This document shows positions 52,270 through 60,100 of a stretch of DNA of 64,000 nucleotides, piece after piece; the first letter of the stretch is position 1; the number at the start of each line of letters is the position of its first letter. This DNA is from Chryseobacterium sp. Leaf180 (GTDB lineage Bacteria; Bacteroidota; Bacteroidia; Flavobacteriales; Weeksellaceae). A program made the translations under genes and the position numbers. The stretch lies in assembly GCF_001424585.1 (NCBI RefSeq), contig NZ_LMPJ01000013.1, positions 522-64,521 on the forward strand, given 5' to 3'. The notes under the pieces are model-generated. The model saw only the letters and a program-made list of their open reading frames with translations. It ran no database searches and was not told the origin of the DNA.

Positions 52270-54702
52270 ATGCAGACAACTTATATAGAAACGCAGCAGA
52301 TCTCATTTCAAGACTTTAAAAGCCAAATACTTGAAGATTATAAACTTGGTAGAATCTCGCGCGAAATGTCTTATCTTGGAAGACGTGAAGTGCTTACGGG
52401 AAAGGCAAAATTCGGTATTTTCGGGGATGGTAAAGAGCTTCCGCAGCTTGCAATGGCAAAAGTTTTCAGAAACGGAGATTTCCGTTCTGGATATTACCGC
52501 GATCAGACTTTTTCTCTGGCCATCGATGCGCTTTCGGTAGAAAGTTTTTTTGCGCAGTTGTACGCCGATACAAGCGTTGAGCGTGAGCCAGCGTCTGCGG
52601 GAAGACAGATGAACGGTCACTTTGCGACAAGAAGTTTAAACGAAGACGGCAGCTGGAAAGATCTTACGGCGCAGAAAAACATTTCTTCGGATATCTCTCC
52701 GACTGCAGGACAGATGCCAAGATTATTAGGTTTGGCTCAGGCTTCAAAAATCTATAAATCGGTGAAGTTTGAAGGTTCAGAAAAATTCTCAGACAGCGGA
52801 AATGAAGTGGCGTTTGGAACGATAGGTGATGCTTCTACAGCAGAAGGTCATTTTTGGGAAACTTTAAACGCTGCATGTGCGCTTCAGGTTCCGATGATTG
52901 TTTCGATTTGGGATGATGGCTACGGAATTTCGGTTCCGACGATGAAACAGCGCGCAAAAGCTGATATCTCTGAGATGTTGAGCGGTTTTCAGAGAAAGGA
53001 AGGTGAGTTTCAGGGTTGTGAAATTATTCAGGTGAAAGCCTGGGATTATCCGGCTTTACTGGATGCATACGCAAAAGCAGAACATTTTGCAAGAACAGAA
53101 TCAGTTCCTGTCGTGGTTCATGTTATTGAAGTGACTCAGCCTCAGGGACATTCAACTTCTGGTTCGCACGAAAGATATAAAAATGAAGACCGTCTGGCTT
53201 GGGAATCAGATTTTGACGGATTGGTAAAATTTAAAGAATGGGTTTTAAATTATTCCATCGAAATTGAAGGTAAAGAAGAGATTATTGCAACTTCGGAAGA
53301 GCTTGAAGCTATTGAAGAGGAAGCGAAAAAAAGCGTAAAGGCCGGACAGAAAACTGCCTGGGAAAACTATCAGAATACCATTACACAGCTGACGAAATCA
53401 GTTTTGCCATTAGTAGAAAATCTGAAAAGCCAAAGCGCAGCTATTGAAACGGAAATTGCAACGTTTAACAAACTGGTTTCTAAAGCGAAAAAAGATATTT
53501 TCCATTTGGTGAGAAAATCTCTGCTTGCTACAAGAGGTACAAATTCTTCGGAGAGAAGTCAGTTGATGCAGAAATACAATGAGATTTTTGAGGTTGAAAA
53601 AGATAATTACTCGTCTCACCTGTATTCTCAGTCTCAATGGAAAGCTGAAAATGTAAAAGAAATTAAACCGGTTTATTCTGATTCTTCTGAAGATGTTGAC
53701 GGCAGAGTGGTGATCAGAAATAATTTTGACAAAATATTTACAAAATATCCTGAAACTTTGGTTTTTGGTGAAGATGCCGGAAATATCGGTGACGTAAACC
53801 AGGGTCTTGAAGGCATGCAGGAAAAATACGGTGAACTTCGTATTGCTGATACCGGAATCCGTGAAGCAACCATTCTCGGACAGGGAATTGGGATGGCAAT
53901 GAGAGGTTTGAGACCGATTGCTGAAATTCAGTATTTAGATTATATTCTGTACTGTTTGCAGGGAATGAGCGATGATTTGGCAACCGTTCAGTACAGAACT
54001 AAAGGCGGTCAGAAAGCTCCTGTAATCATCAGAACAAGAGGTCATAGACTCGAAGGAGTTTGGCATTCAGGTTCGCCAATGGCAGGAATTCTGAATCTGT
54101 CTAAAGGGATTTTGGTTTTGGTACCGAGAAACCTGACGATCGCAGCCGGATTTTATAATACAATGCTTCAGAGTGACGATCCAGCCGTGATTGTTGAATG
54201 TCTGAACGGATATCGTTTAAAGGAAAAACAACCGGATAACTTGGGTGAATTCACGGTTCCTGTCGGGAAAATTGAAGTGACAAAAGAAGGAAAAGACGTG
54301 ACTTTGGTAACGTACGGATCGACCTGGAGAATTGTTATGGAAGCAGCAAACGAACTGGAAAAATTGGGAATTTCAGCAGAAGTTATCGACGTGCAGTCGT
54401 TAATTCCTTTTGATTTAACGCACGAAATTGCAGAATCTGTGAAGAAAACCAACAGATTGGTGGTTATTGATGAAGACGTAGAAGGTGGAACTTCGGCTTT
54501 TATTTTACAGCAGATTATAGAAAAACAAAAGGCGTTCAGATTCTTAGATTCTGATCCGTTGACGATTGCTGCAAACGACCACAGACCAGCGTATGCAAGC
54601 GACGGAGATTATTTCTCTAAGCCATCTGCAGACGATATGGTGGAGAAAATTTATGCTTTATTTAATGAAACAAATCCTCAGAAATATCCAGCGATATACT
54701 AA
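52270..54702 (+). CDS. Fused alpha/beta E1 of a branched-chain or related 2-oxoacid dehydrogenase
   Basis: The 810-residue protein joins an E1-alpha part (about 1-380, with ThDP motif FGTIGDASTAEGHFWETLNA) and an E1-beta part (about 470-800, with VFGEDAGNIGDVNQGLEGMQ, GLRPIAEIQYLDYI and VIDVQSLIPFD). A helical linker (about 345-465) joins them. The enzyme decarboxylates a 2-oxoacid and passes the acyl group to E2 lipoyl; the alpha part GSHERYKNEDRLAWESDFDG fits 2-oxoisovalerate or similar substrates. No E2 or E3 is in the window. A terminator follows at 54723. Confidence 0.88.
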   Translation: MQTTYIETQQISFQDFKSQILEDYKLGRISREMSYLGRREVLTGKAKFGIFGDGKELPQLAMAKVFRNGDFRSGYYRDQTFSLAIDALSVESFFAQLYADTSVEREPASAGRQMNGHFATRSLNEDGSWKDLTAQKNISSDISPTAGQMPRLLGLAQASKIYKSVKFEGSEKFSDSGNEVAFGTIGDASTAEGHFWETLNAACALQVPMIVSIWDDGYGISVPTMKQRAKADISEMLSGFQRKEGEFQGCEIIQVKAWDYPALLDAYAKAEHFARTESVPVVVHVIEVTQPQGHSTSGSHERYKNEDRLAWESDFDGLVKFKEWVLNYSIEIEGKEEIIATSEELEAIEEEAKKSVKAGQKTAWENYQNTITQLTKSVLPLVENLKSQSAAIETEIATFNKLVSKAKKDIFHLVRKSLLATRGTNSSERSQLMQKYNEIFEVEKDNYSSHLYSQSQWKAENVKEIKPVYSDSSEDVDGRVVIRNNFDKIFTKYPETLVFGEDAGNIGDVNQGLEGMQEKYGELRIADTGIREATILGQGIGMAMRGLRPIAEIQYLDYILYCLQGMSDDLATVQYRTKGGQKAPVIIRTRGHRLEGVWHSGSPMAGILNLSKGILVLVPRNLTIAAGFYNTMLQSDDPAVIVECLNGYRLKEKQPDNLGEFTVPVGKIEVTKEGKDVTLVTYGSTWRIVMEAANELEKLGISAEVIDVQSLIPFDLTHEIAESVKKTNRLVVIDEDVEGGTSAFILQQIIEKQKAFRFLDSDPLTIAANDHRPAYASDGDYFSKPSADDMVEKIYALFNETNPQKYPAIY

Positions 54703-54722
54703 TAGGAATTTTGATAAAATTG

Positions 54723-54752
54723 AAACCGCTTTCTTTGGAGAGCGGTTTTTTT
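54723..54752 (+). terminator. Terminator after the fused E1 gene
   Basis: AAACCGCT / AGCGGTTT extended by three inner pairs (54723-54748) forms an 11-bp stem with a TTTG loop, followed by seven T residues. Confidence 0.88.
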
Positions 54753-54834
54753 GAGGTGTTACTTTTAATCAAATAGAAATTGTAATTTTGATTTCATTTT
54801 TTTATTATGTCATCATATATCAAAAAGAGAAACC

Positions 54835-55176
54835 ATGAAATTTATTTTTATTCATCTGCTTTTTCTACTAATTATTAGTTGTAAAGAAGAAAAAAAAGAA
54901 GTTTTGTCAGCTGACCATGAAGCTCCTTTAGGTTGGATATATCTTAATATGTATGATGATAAAAGTTTTGAATTTATTTCTCGAGGAATGATGAGAGATG
55001 AAGATGTGTACAAGGGAAATTACGAATTAAAAAATGACACTATTTATTTTAAATATTACGATTCCATTCCGAAAGCTGGCTCAAAAGCTATCATTCAGAA
55101 GGGTTATGTGAGTTATATTAATGGAAGTTACCCCGAAAGTGTTGGGATTAAACTTTATAAGTTACAGAAAAATTAA
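54835..55176 (+). CDS. Small lipoprotein of unknown function
   Basis: The 113-residue protein has a lipoprotein signal (FIHLLFLLIISCKEEKKE, Cys16). The mature part is strand-rich: LGWIYLNMYDDKSFEFISRG, YKGNYELKNDTIYFKYYDS. This resembles a small beta-sandwich often seen in Bacteroidetes lipoproteins without a named family. Charged residues after the lipid cysteine may direct it to the outer membrane. The 3' end overlaps the HxlR gene by 4 bases on the other strand. Confidence 0.65.
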   Translation: MKFIFIHLLFLLIISCKEEKKEVLSADHEAPLGWIYLNMYDDKSFEFISRGMMRDEDVYKGNYELKNDTIYFKYYDSIPKAGSKAIIQKGYVSYINGSYPESVGIKLYKLQKN

Positions 55177-55562
55177 ACAATAGCCTTCCCAAGTTTATTT
55201 CCTTCCAAAACACTTTTACATTCATCTATTTTCTTCGCATCATACACATGGTATTTCGTCTCCCATTCTTCAAGCTGATATAAAATCGGCAAAAGCGCCA
55301 AACCTTTCTCGGTCAGCGAATATTCGACTCTAGGCGGAAGTTCTTTAAATTCTTCACGAATAATCAAACCGTCGATGTGCATTTCTCTTAACTGATCGGT
55401 CAGTACTTTTCTTGAGATCACATTGATCCGCACGGCGAGTTCGCCAAAACGCAGTTTCCGGTCTTTAATAACCAGCACAATAATAGGTTTCCATTTGCTC
55501 CCAAGTGCCGACATCGCCTTGCCAAGCGGACAGCTGTATTTCATGAGTTCGGTTTTCTTCAT
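55173..55562 (-). CDS. HxlR-family regulator divergent from an old-yellow-enzyme gene
   Basis: The 129-residue protein has the HxlR core: MKYSCPLGKAMSALGSKWKP with Cys11 in the usual redox-sensing place, the recognition helix ISRKVLTDQLREMHIDGLI and the wing LPPRVEYSLTEKGLALL. HxlR proteins such as YodB and HypR sense electrophiles or disulfide stress through this cysteine. It is divergent from the flavin oxidoreductase at 55698, and the space between them is packed with GTTAC palindromes, so it is probably a thiol-based repressor of that gene. Confidence 0.9.
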   Translation of the reverse strand: MKKTELMKYSCPLGKAMSALGSKWKPIIVLVIKDRKLRFGELAVRINVISRKVLTDQLREMHIDGLIIREEFKELPPRVEYSLTEKGLALLPILYQLEEWETKYHVYDAKKIDECKSVLEGNKLGKAIV

Positions 55563-55577
55563 ATCTAAAAATTTTCT

Positions 55578-55673
55578 GTTACTTTCCAGTAACCGATAAA
55601 AGTTACTGATAGGTTACCACTTTTTGAACTGCGAAGATACAAAAACGAACTATTATTAGTTACTTTGTGTAAC
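55578..55673. promoter_or_regulatory. GTTAC palindromes, candidate HxlR operators
   Basis: GTTACTTTCCAGTAAC (55578-55593) is a near-perfect inverted repeat 15 bases from the hxlR start. GTTACTTTGTGTAAC (55659-55673) is a second, 24 bases ahead of the oxidoreductase start. A third pair of half-sites, GTTACTGAT and GGTTACC, lies at 55602-55618. Such spaced palindromes on both sides fit dimer binding by the HxlR protein. Confidence 0.65.
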
Positions 55674-55697
55674 AATTAAAGTAAATAAAAAATTCTC

Positions 55698-56759
55698 ATG
55701 AATACAGAAAGTTTATTCGCACCCTTCAAATACAAAAATTTAGAACTGAAAAACAGATTTGTAATGGCTCCGATGACAAGAGCACAGTCTGATAATGGCG
55801 TTCCCACCCAGCAAATCACAGATTATTATGCAAGAAGAGCAGAATCGGAAGTGGGTTTGATCATTTCTGAAGGAACGGTGATCAACCGTCCGGCTTCAAA
55901 AAATCTGCAGAATATCCCGGATTTTTACGGAACGGAAGCTTTAAAAGGCTGGAAAAATGTGATCGATGCAGTTCACGAAAATGGAGGAAAGATGGGACCT
56001 CAGATCTGGCATGTTGGAGATACGAGAAGTTCGGAAGATTATCCTTTGGTAGAGATGGAAAAAGCCTCTACAATGACCTTGGAAGATATTCAGGATACGG
56101 TTGCACAGTTTGCAGCATCAGCGAAATCGGCTAAAGATTTAGGTTTTGACGTTCTGGAAATTCACGGTGCTCACGGCTATCTGATTGACCAGTTTTTCTG
56201 GGAAGTAACCAATACAAGAACCGATGAATACGGAGGAAAGACACTTAAAGAAAGAAGCAAATTCGCTGTCGATGTTGTGAAGGCAATCAGAGCGGCCGTA
56301 GGCGATGATTTCACGATTATTATCCGTCTTTCTCAATGGAAGCAACAGGATTATAAAGCAAAATTAGCCCAGACACCTGAAGAGATGGAAGAGTGGCTAT
56401 TACCTTTAAAGGATGCCGGAGTTGATATATTCCACTGTTCGCAAAGACGTTTTTGGGAAGCAGAATTTGAAGGATCAGAACTGAATTTTGCAGGTTGGGC
56501 AAAGAAAATTACAGGTCAGCCGACAATTACAGTGGGTTCTGTAGGTTTAAACGGTGATTTTATGGGCGCATTTGCAGGAGAAAATTCGGAAAAAAGTGAT
56601 CTTGGAGAATTGATCAGAAGGCTGCATAATCAGGAGTTTGATCTGGTTGCCGTTGGCCGTGCTTTGCTGAGCGATCCGCAGTGGGTTCAAAAAATTAAAG
56701 AAAATAAAATGTCAGAAATTCACGATTTCTCGGCATCAAGTCTTGCAGTTTTGCATTAA
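55698..56759 (+). CDS. Old-yellow-enzyme-type flavin oxidoreductase
   Basis: The 353-residue TIM-barrel enzyme starts with the OYE pattern LFAPFKYKNLELKNRFVMAP and has MTRAQSD, FDVLEIHGAHGYLIDQFFW (His/His substrate site with HGAHGY), DEYGG and FDLVAVGRALLSDPQWV near the end. It binds FMN and reduces activated C=C bonds with NAD(P)H. With the divergent cysteine-bearing HxlR regulator it probably detoxifies electrophiles such as quinones or enals. A terminator follows. Confidence 0.92.
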   Translation: MNTESLFAPFKYKNLELKNRFVMAPMTRAQSDNGVPTQQITDYYARRAESEVGLIISEGTVINRPASKNLQNIPDFYGTEALKGWKNVIDAVHENGGKMGPQIWHVGDTRSSEDYPLVEMEKASTMTLEDIQDTVAQFAASAKSAKDLGFDVLEIHGAHGYLIDQFFWEVTNTRTDEYGGKTLKERSKFAVDVVKAIRAAVGDDFTIIIRLSQWKQQDYKAKLAQTPEEMEEWLLPLKDAGVDIFHCSQRRFWEAEFEGSELNFAGWAKKITGQPTITVGSVGLNGDFMGAFAGENSEKSDLGELIRRLHNQEFDLVAVGRALLSDPQWVQKIKENKMSEIHDFSASSLAVLH

Positions 56760-56787
56760 ATTTTATCGTTAGATTTCTTACTGGCAG

Positions 56788-56830
56788 ACGCGGTTTTCAG
56801 ATTTTCTGGAAGCCGCGTTTTGTTTTATTT
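56788..56830 (+). terminator. Terminator after the oxidoreductase gene
   Basis: ACGCGGTTTTCAG / CTGGAAGCCGCGT pair over 13 positions with two G-T pairs (56788-56818), followed by TTTTGTTTTATTTT. Confidence 0.85.
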
Positions 56831-56946
56831 TAAATGTAAATTCTCTTTTTTTAAATGAAATTAATTTCAGTTATTTTTAAAGAAAGTTTAAACTGTTTCC
56901 AACCTTTGAAAAATTTTGTGCATCTATAAAAGTATAAAGCCCGACC

Positions 56947-57465
56947 ATGGAAAAACAATTACTGATAGAATGCCAGCGGAACGACCGCAATGCCCAGCGG
57001 AAAGTTTACGAGAAAATGGCGGGCAAGCTGTACTCAGTCTGCAAACGCTATCTGAAAAATGATGAAGACATCGAAGAAGTATTGGCCGATACGTTCTATA
57101 AAATTTTCACAAAGCTGAATCAACTTCAGAATCATGAAATTTTCGAAGCCTGGGCAAGAAAAATTGCGGTAAATGAATGTTTGCAGAAGCTTAGAAGTAT
57201 GAAAGCGATTGAAATTTCTCTGGATGAAGATTTTGTGGAATCTACAGGCTCTCCAACAGACAGTATTTCGTTTGAAAAAGACATTCTGAAGCTGCTGAAT
57301 TTTCTTCCTGAAGGCTGCAGAGCGATTTTCAATCTGTTTGCGATTGAAGGTTATCCTCACAAAGAAATTGCGACTATGCTTTCCATCAGCGAGGGAACAT
57401 CAAAATCCCAACTCAATTTTGCGCGGAAAAAACTTCAGGAACTTCTGGTTAATCACAACATTTAA
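56947..57465 (+). CDS. ECF-type RNA polymerase sigma factor
   Basis: The 172-residue protein has sigma region 2 (YEKMAGKLYSVCKRYLKNDE, IEEVLADTFYKIFTKL) and region 4 (LPEGCRAIFNLFAIEGYPHK, EIATMLSISEGTSKSQLNFA). Regions 2 and 4 alone define an extracytoplasmic-function sigma. The next gene begins 13 bases on and has an anti-sigma-like short N-terminal part and a membrane helix, so the two form a sigma/anti-sigma pair. Its target genes may include the envelope proteins downstream. Confidence 0.92.
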   Translation: MEKQLLIECQRNDRNAQRKVYEKMAGKLYSVCKRYLKNDEDIEEVLADTFYKIFTKLNQLQNHEIFEAWARKIAVNECLQKLRSMKAIEISLDEDFVESTGSPTDSISFEKDILKLLNFLPEGCRAIFNLFAIEGYPHKEIATMLSISEGTSKSQLNFARKKLQELLVNHNI

Positions 57466-57477
57466 AACTTTTACACA

Positions 57478-60033
57478 ATGGAAAACAATCACAATATAGA
57501 TAAAAAATTCAATGAGGCTTCTCAGTCTGTGGAAGAACCTGCAACTTTTCCGGGTTTTGATAAGGTTTGGGCAAAAGTTGAAGAAAAATTAGATAAAAAA
57601 GAAAATAAAAAGCGAATTGTACCAATCTGGTTTCCTTACGGAATTGCGGCGAGCTTGATTATTGGTTTGGGAGCTTTTTATTTTATTGATAAAAATGATG
57701 TTTCTGAAATTAAGAAAACTGTGATGGTTCAGAATACAGTTTCGCCTAAAGAGAATTCAGACATTCAAATAATTGATAGTACGGTAAAATATAATATTGA
57801 AAAGGAATTGAGTGTTCAAAAAGAAATTCAGAAACCTGAAGTGATAGCGTATGAATCAATAATTCCTATACCTGTAATTTCTCCAATTTACCATAATGAA
57901 CAACCATCGCAGCATTCAAATGCTGCAAAAGATCATATAACTTATATGGAACCAGACCATGACGGAGTTTTAGATAAAGATGATGAACATCAAAATATAA
58001 GAGAAGTTATTGTTTCGGGAGCTCTTGGGTTAAAGAAAAAAAGTGATGCAACAGTTGGAGCAAATCAGGTCATCGAAAGTACTTCGATAGTTCAAAGCGC
58101 CAATCCCAACGCGGTCGGTGCTTTGGCAGGAAGAGCGTCCGGAATTAGAATCAACAATTCAGGCAGAGGAAATGAGAGCAAAGTTGATTTAAATTATATT
58201 CAAGGTTCTAAAATCAACCAAATCGTAGGAAACGAAAAAGGCTATTTCGACAGTACGCCCTACAACAACAATGTATTAAATTCCCTCCGTGGAAAAGTTG
58301 GCGGTTTAGAAATTAACTCAGGTTTCAATCAGAATATTACAATTCGTGGATCACGGGCTTTATCAGGAGCAAACCAACCTTTGATTATTGTAAATGGCGT
58401 TCCTCAAAGTGAAAATTTTTTAAGTAAAATGGATCCCAAAAGTATTGAAAGCGTTCAGATTTTGAAAGATGCTTCTGCGACAGCTTTGTACGGAAGTCGT
58501 GCCGCCAACGGAGTTGTCGTTGTGACTACAAAAAAGCTTTCCAGAAGAGAGAAAAAAGCTTTTAAACAACTGCAGAAAGTTCAGGACAGCATCATCCGCG
58601 CAAGACAGATAACGCATCAAAATTCTGAAGAATACGATGCTTTCGTAGAAAATCCTTTTGAACTGACAAAAAATCAGTCCGTTTCTACTTTTTCGATTGA
58701 TGTTGACAAAGCGGCGTATTCTAATATTCGAAGAATGATTAACCATGGAGAATATGTCAATAAAAACGCAGTGAGAATCGAGGAAATGATTAATTATTTT
58801 AAATATGATTATCCGCAGCCAAAAAACAATCAGCCGTTTTCAATCAACACAGAATACAGTGATTCTCCCTGGAATTCTAAGCATAAATTATTGAAAATAG
58901 GCTTGCAGGGCAAAGAATTACCAATGGAAAAACTGCCGAATTCAAACTTTGTTTTTCTGATCGATGTTTCAGGTTCGATGAATGAACCCAATAAATTGCC
59001 TTTACTGAAATCGTCTTTCAAAGTGCTTCTAGATCAGCTACGGCCAACCGATAAAGTAGGAATTGTAGTTTACGCCGGAAGTGCCGGAATGATTTTGCCA
59101 CCGACTTCAGCTCAAGAGAAAAATAAAATTATTGAAGCTTTAGACAAACTTCAGGCAGGCGGAAGTACGGCAGGCGGACAGGGAATTGAATTAGCGTACA
59201 AACTCGCTCAGGAAAATTTCATTAAAGGTGGAAATAACCGTGTCATTATCGCAACTGACGGAGATTTCAACGTCGGAACATCTTCTACGGACGACCTTCA
59301 AACCTTGATTGAAGAGAAAAGAAACTCCGGCGTTTTTCTAACCTGTTTAGGTTTCGGAATGGGAAATTTTAAAGACAACCGTATGGAAACTTTATCCAAC
59401 AAGGGCAACGGAAACTATGCGTATATCGACAATATGCAGCAAGCCAATAAATTCCTACGAAAAGAATTTGCCGGAAGCATGTATGCCATCGCCAAAGACG
59501 TTAAAATTCAGATTGAGTTTAACCCTAAATATGTAAAATCATATCGTCTGATTGGCTACGAAAACCGAAAACTTAAGAATGAAGATTTCACCAACGATAA
59601 AATTGATGCAGGAGAATTAGGAAGTGGTCACACCGTAACGGCTTTGTATGAAGTCATTCCGACAGATGTGAAATCTGAGTTTTTGCCGAAAGAATCTGAT
59701 TTAAAATACACCAAAAACACAAATGATGAAAATTTTAATGATGAACTGGCAACCGTAAAATTCAGATATAAAAGACCTGATGGCGATACGAGTTCGGAAA
59801 TTTTTCAGGTGGTGAAAAATTCTGATGAAAGTTTCTCGTCGGCAAGTAATGATTTTAGATTTGCTTCTGCTGTAGCTTGGTTTGGTTTGGTTTTAAGAAA
59901 TTCAGATTTAATAAAAAATAAAGATTTGAAGGAGGTTGAAAAACTGGCGAAAAAAGGCAGAGGAAATGATGAGGACGGTTATAGAGCTGAATTTCTGAGA
60001 CTCATTGAAGCTTACCGAAATATGATTAAATAA
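57478..60033 (+). CDS. Inner-membrane anchored SusC-plug / von Willebrand A fusion protein
   Basis: The 851-residue protein has a short cytoplasmic part (1-47, with GFDKVWAKVEEKLDKKE), one membrane helix (about 48-70), a linker, and then a SusC-type plug region. The first half-copy is at about 176-240 (REVIVSGALG, ALAGRASGIRI) and the complete one at about 262-353 (SLRGKVGGLEI, PLIIVNGVPQ, ESVQILKDASATALYGSRAA). A von Willebrand A domain (about 400-670) follows with a full MIDAS: DVSGS at 496-500, GGSTAGG and ATDGDFN. The C-terminus matches the YfbK/DUF3520 family. The N-terminal part resembles anti-sigma factors, which fits the upstream sigma gene. Membrane topology would put the plug in the periplasm, not in a barrel. 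Confidence 0.82.
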   Translation: MENNHNIDKKFNEASQSVEEPATFPGFDKVWAKVEEKLDKKENKKRIVPIWFPYGIAASLIIGLGAFYFIDKNDVSEIKKTVMVQNTVSPKENSDIQIIDSTVKYNIEKELSVQKEIQKPEVIAYESIIPIPVISPIYHNEQPSQHSNAAKDHITYMEPDHDGVLDKDDEHQNIREVIVSGALGLKKKSDATVGANQVIESTSIVQSANPNAVGALAGRASGIRINNSGRGNESKVDLNYIQGSKINQIVGNEKGYFDSTPYNNNVLNSLRGKVGGLEINSGFNQNITIRGSRALSGANQPLIIVNGVPQSENFLSKMDPKSIESVQILKDASATALYGSRAANGVVVVTTKKLSRREKKAFKQLQKVQDSIIRARQITHQNSEEYDAFVENPFELTKNQSVSTFSIDVDKAAYSNIRRMINHGEYVNKNAVRIEEMINYFKYDYPQPKNNQPFSINTEYSDSPWNSKHKLLKIGLQGKELPMEKLPNSNFVFLIDVSGSMNEPNKLPLLKSSFKVLLDQLRPTDKVGIVVYAGSAGMILPPTSAQEKNKIIEALDKLQAGGSTAGGQGIELAYKLAQENFIKGGNNRVIIATDGDFNVGTSSTDDLQTLIEEKRNSGVFLTCLGFGMGNFKDNRMETLSNKGNGNYAYIDNMQQANKFLRKEFAGSMYAIAKDVKIQIEFNPKYVKSYRLIGYENRKLKNEDFTNDKIDAGELGSGHTVTALYEVIPTDVKSEFLPKESDLKYTKNTNDENFNDELATVKFRYKRPDGDTSSEIFQVVKNSDESFSSASNDFRFASAVAWFGLVLRNSDLIKNKDLKEVEKLAKKGRGNDEDGYRAEFLRLIEAYRNMIK

Positions 60034-60046
60034 ATCAATCCTGAAA

Positions 60047-60075
60047 AGAAATTTCTGCGGAGATTTCTTTTTTTT
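60047..60075 (+). terminator. Terminator between the fusion gene and the barrel gene
   Basis: AGAAATTTC / GAGATTTCT form a 9-bp stem with a TGCG loop (60047-60068), followed by seven T residues. It may be leaky, since the next start is only 26 bases on. Confidence 0.75.
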
Positions 60076-60100
60076 CTCTCTATTTTTAGACATATTATTC

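Noticed and set aside
52270..54702. Assembly fusion of separate E1-alpha and E1-beta genes
   Set aside because: The two parts are joined by a long in-frame helical linker, and fused E1 enzymes are known in Bacteroidetes.
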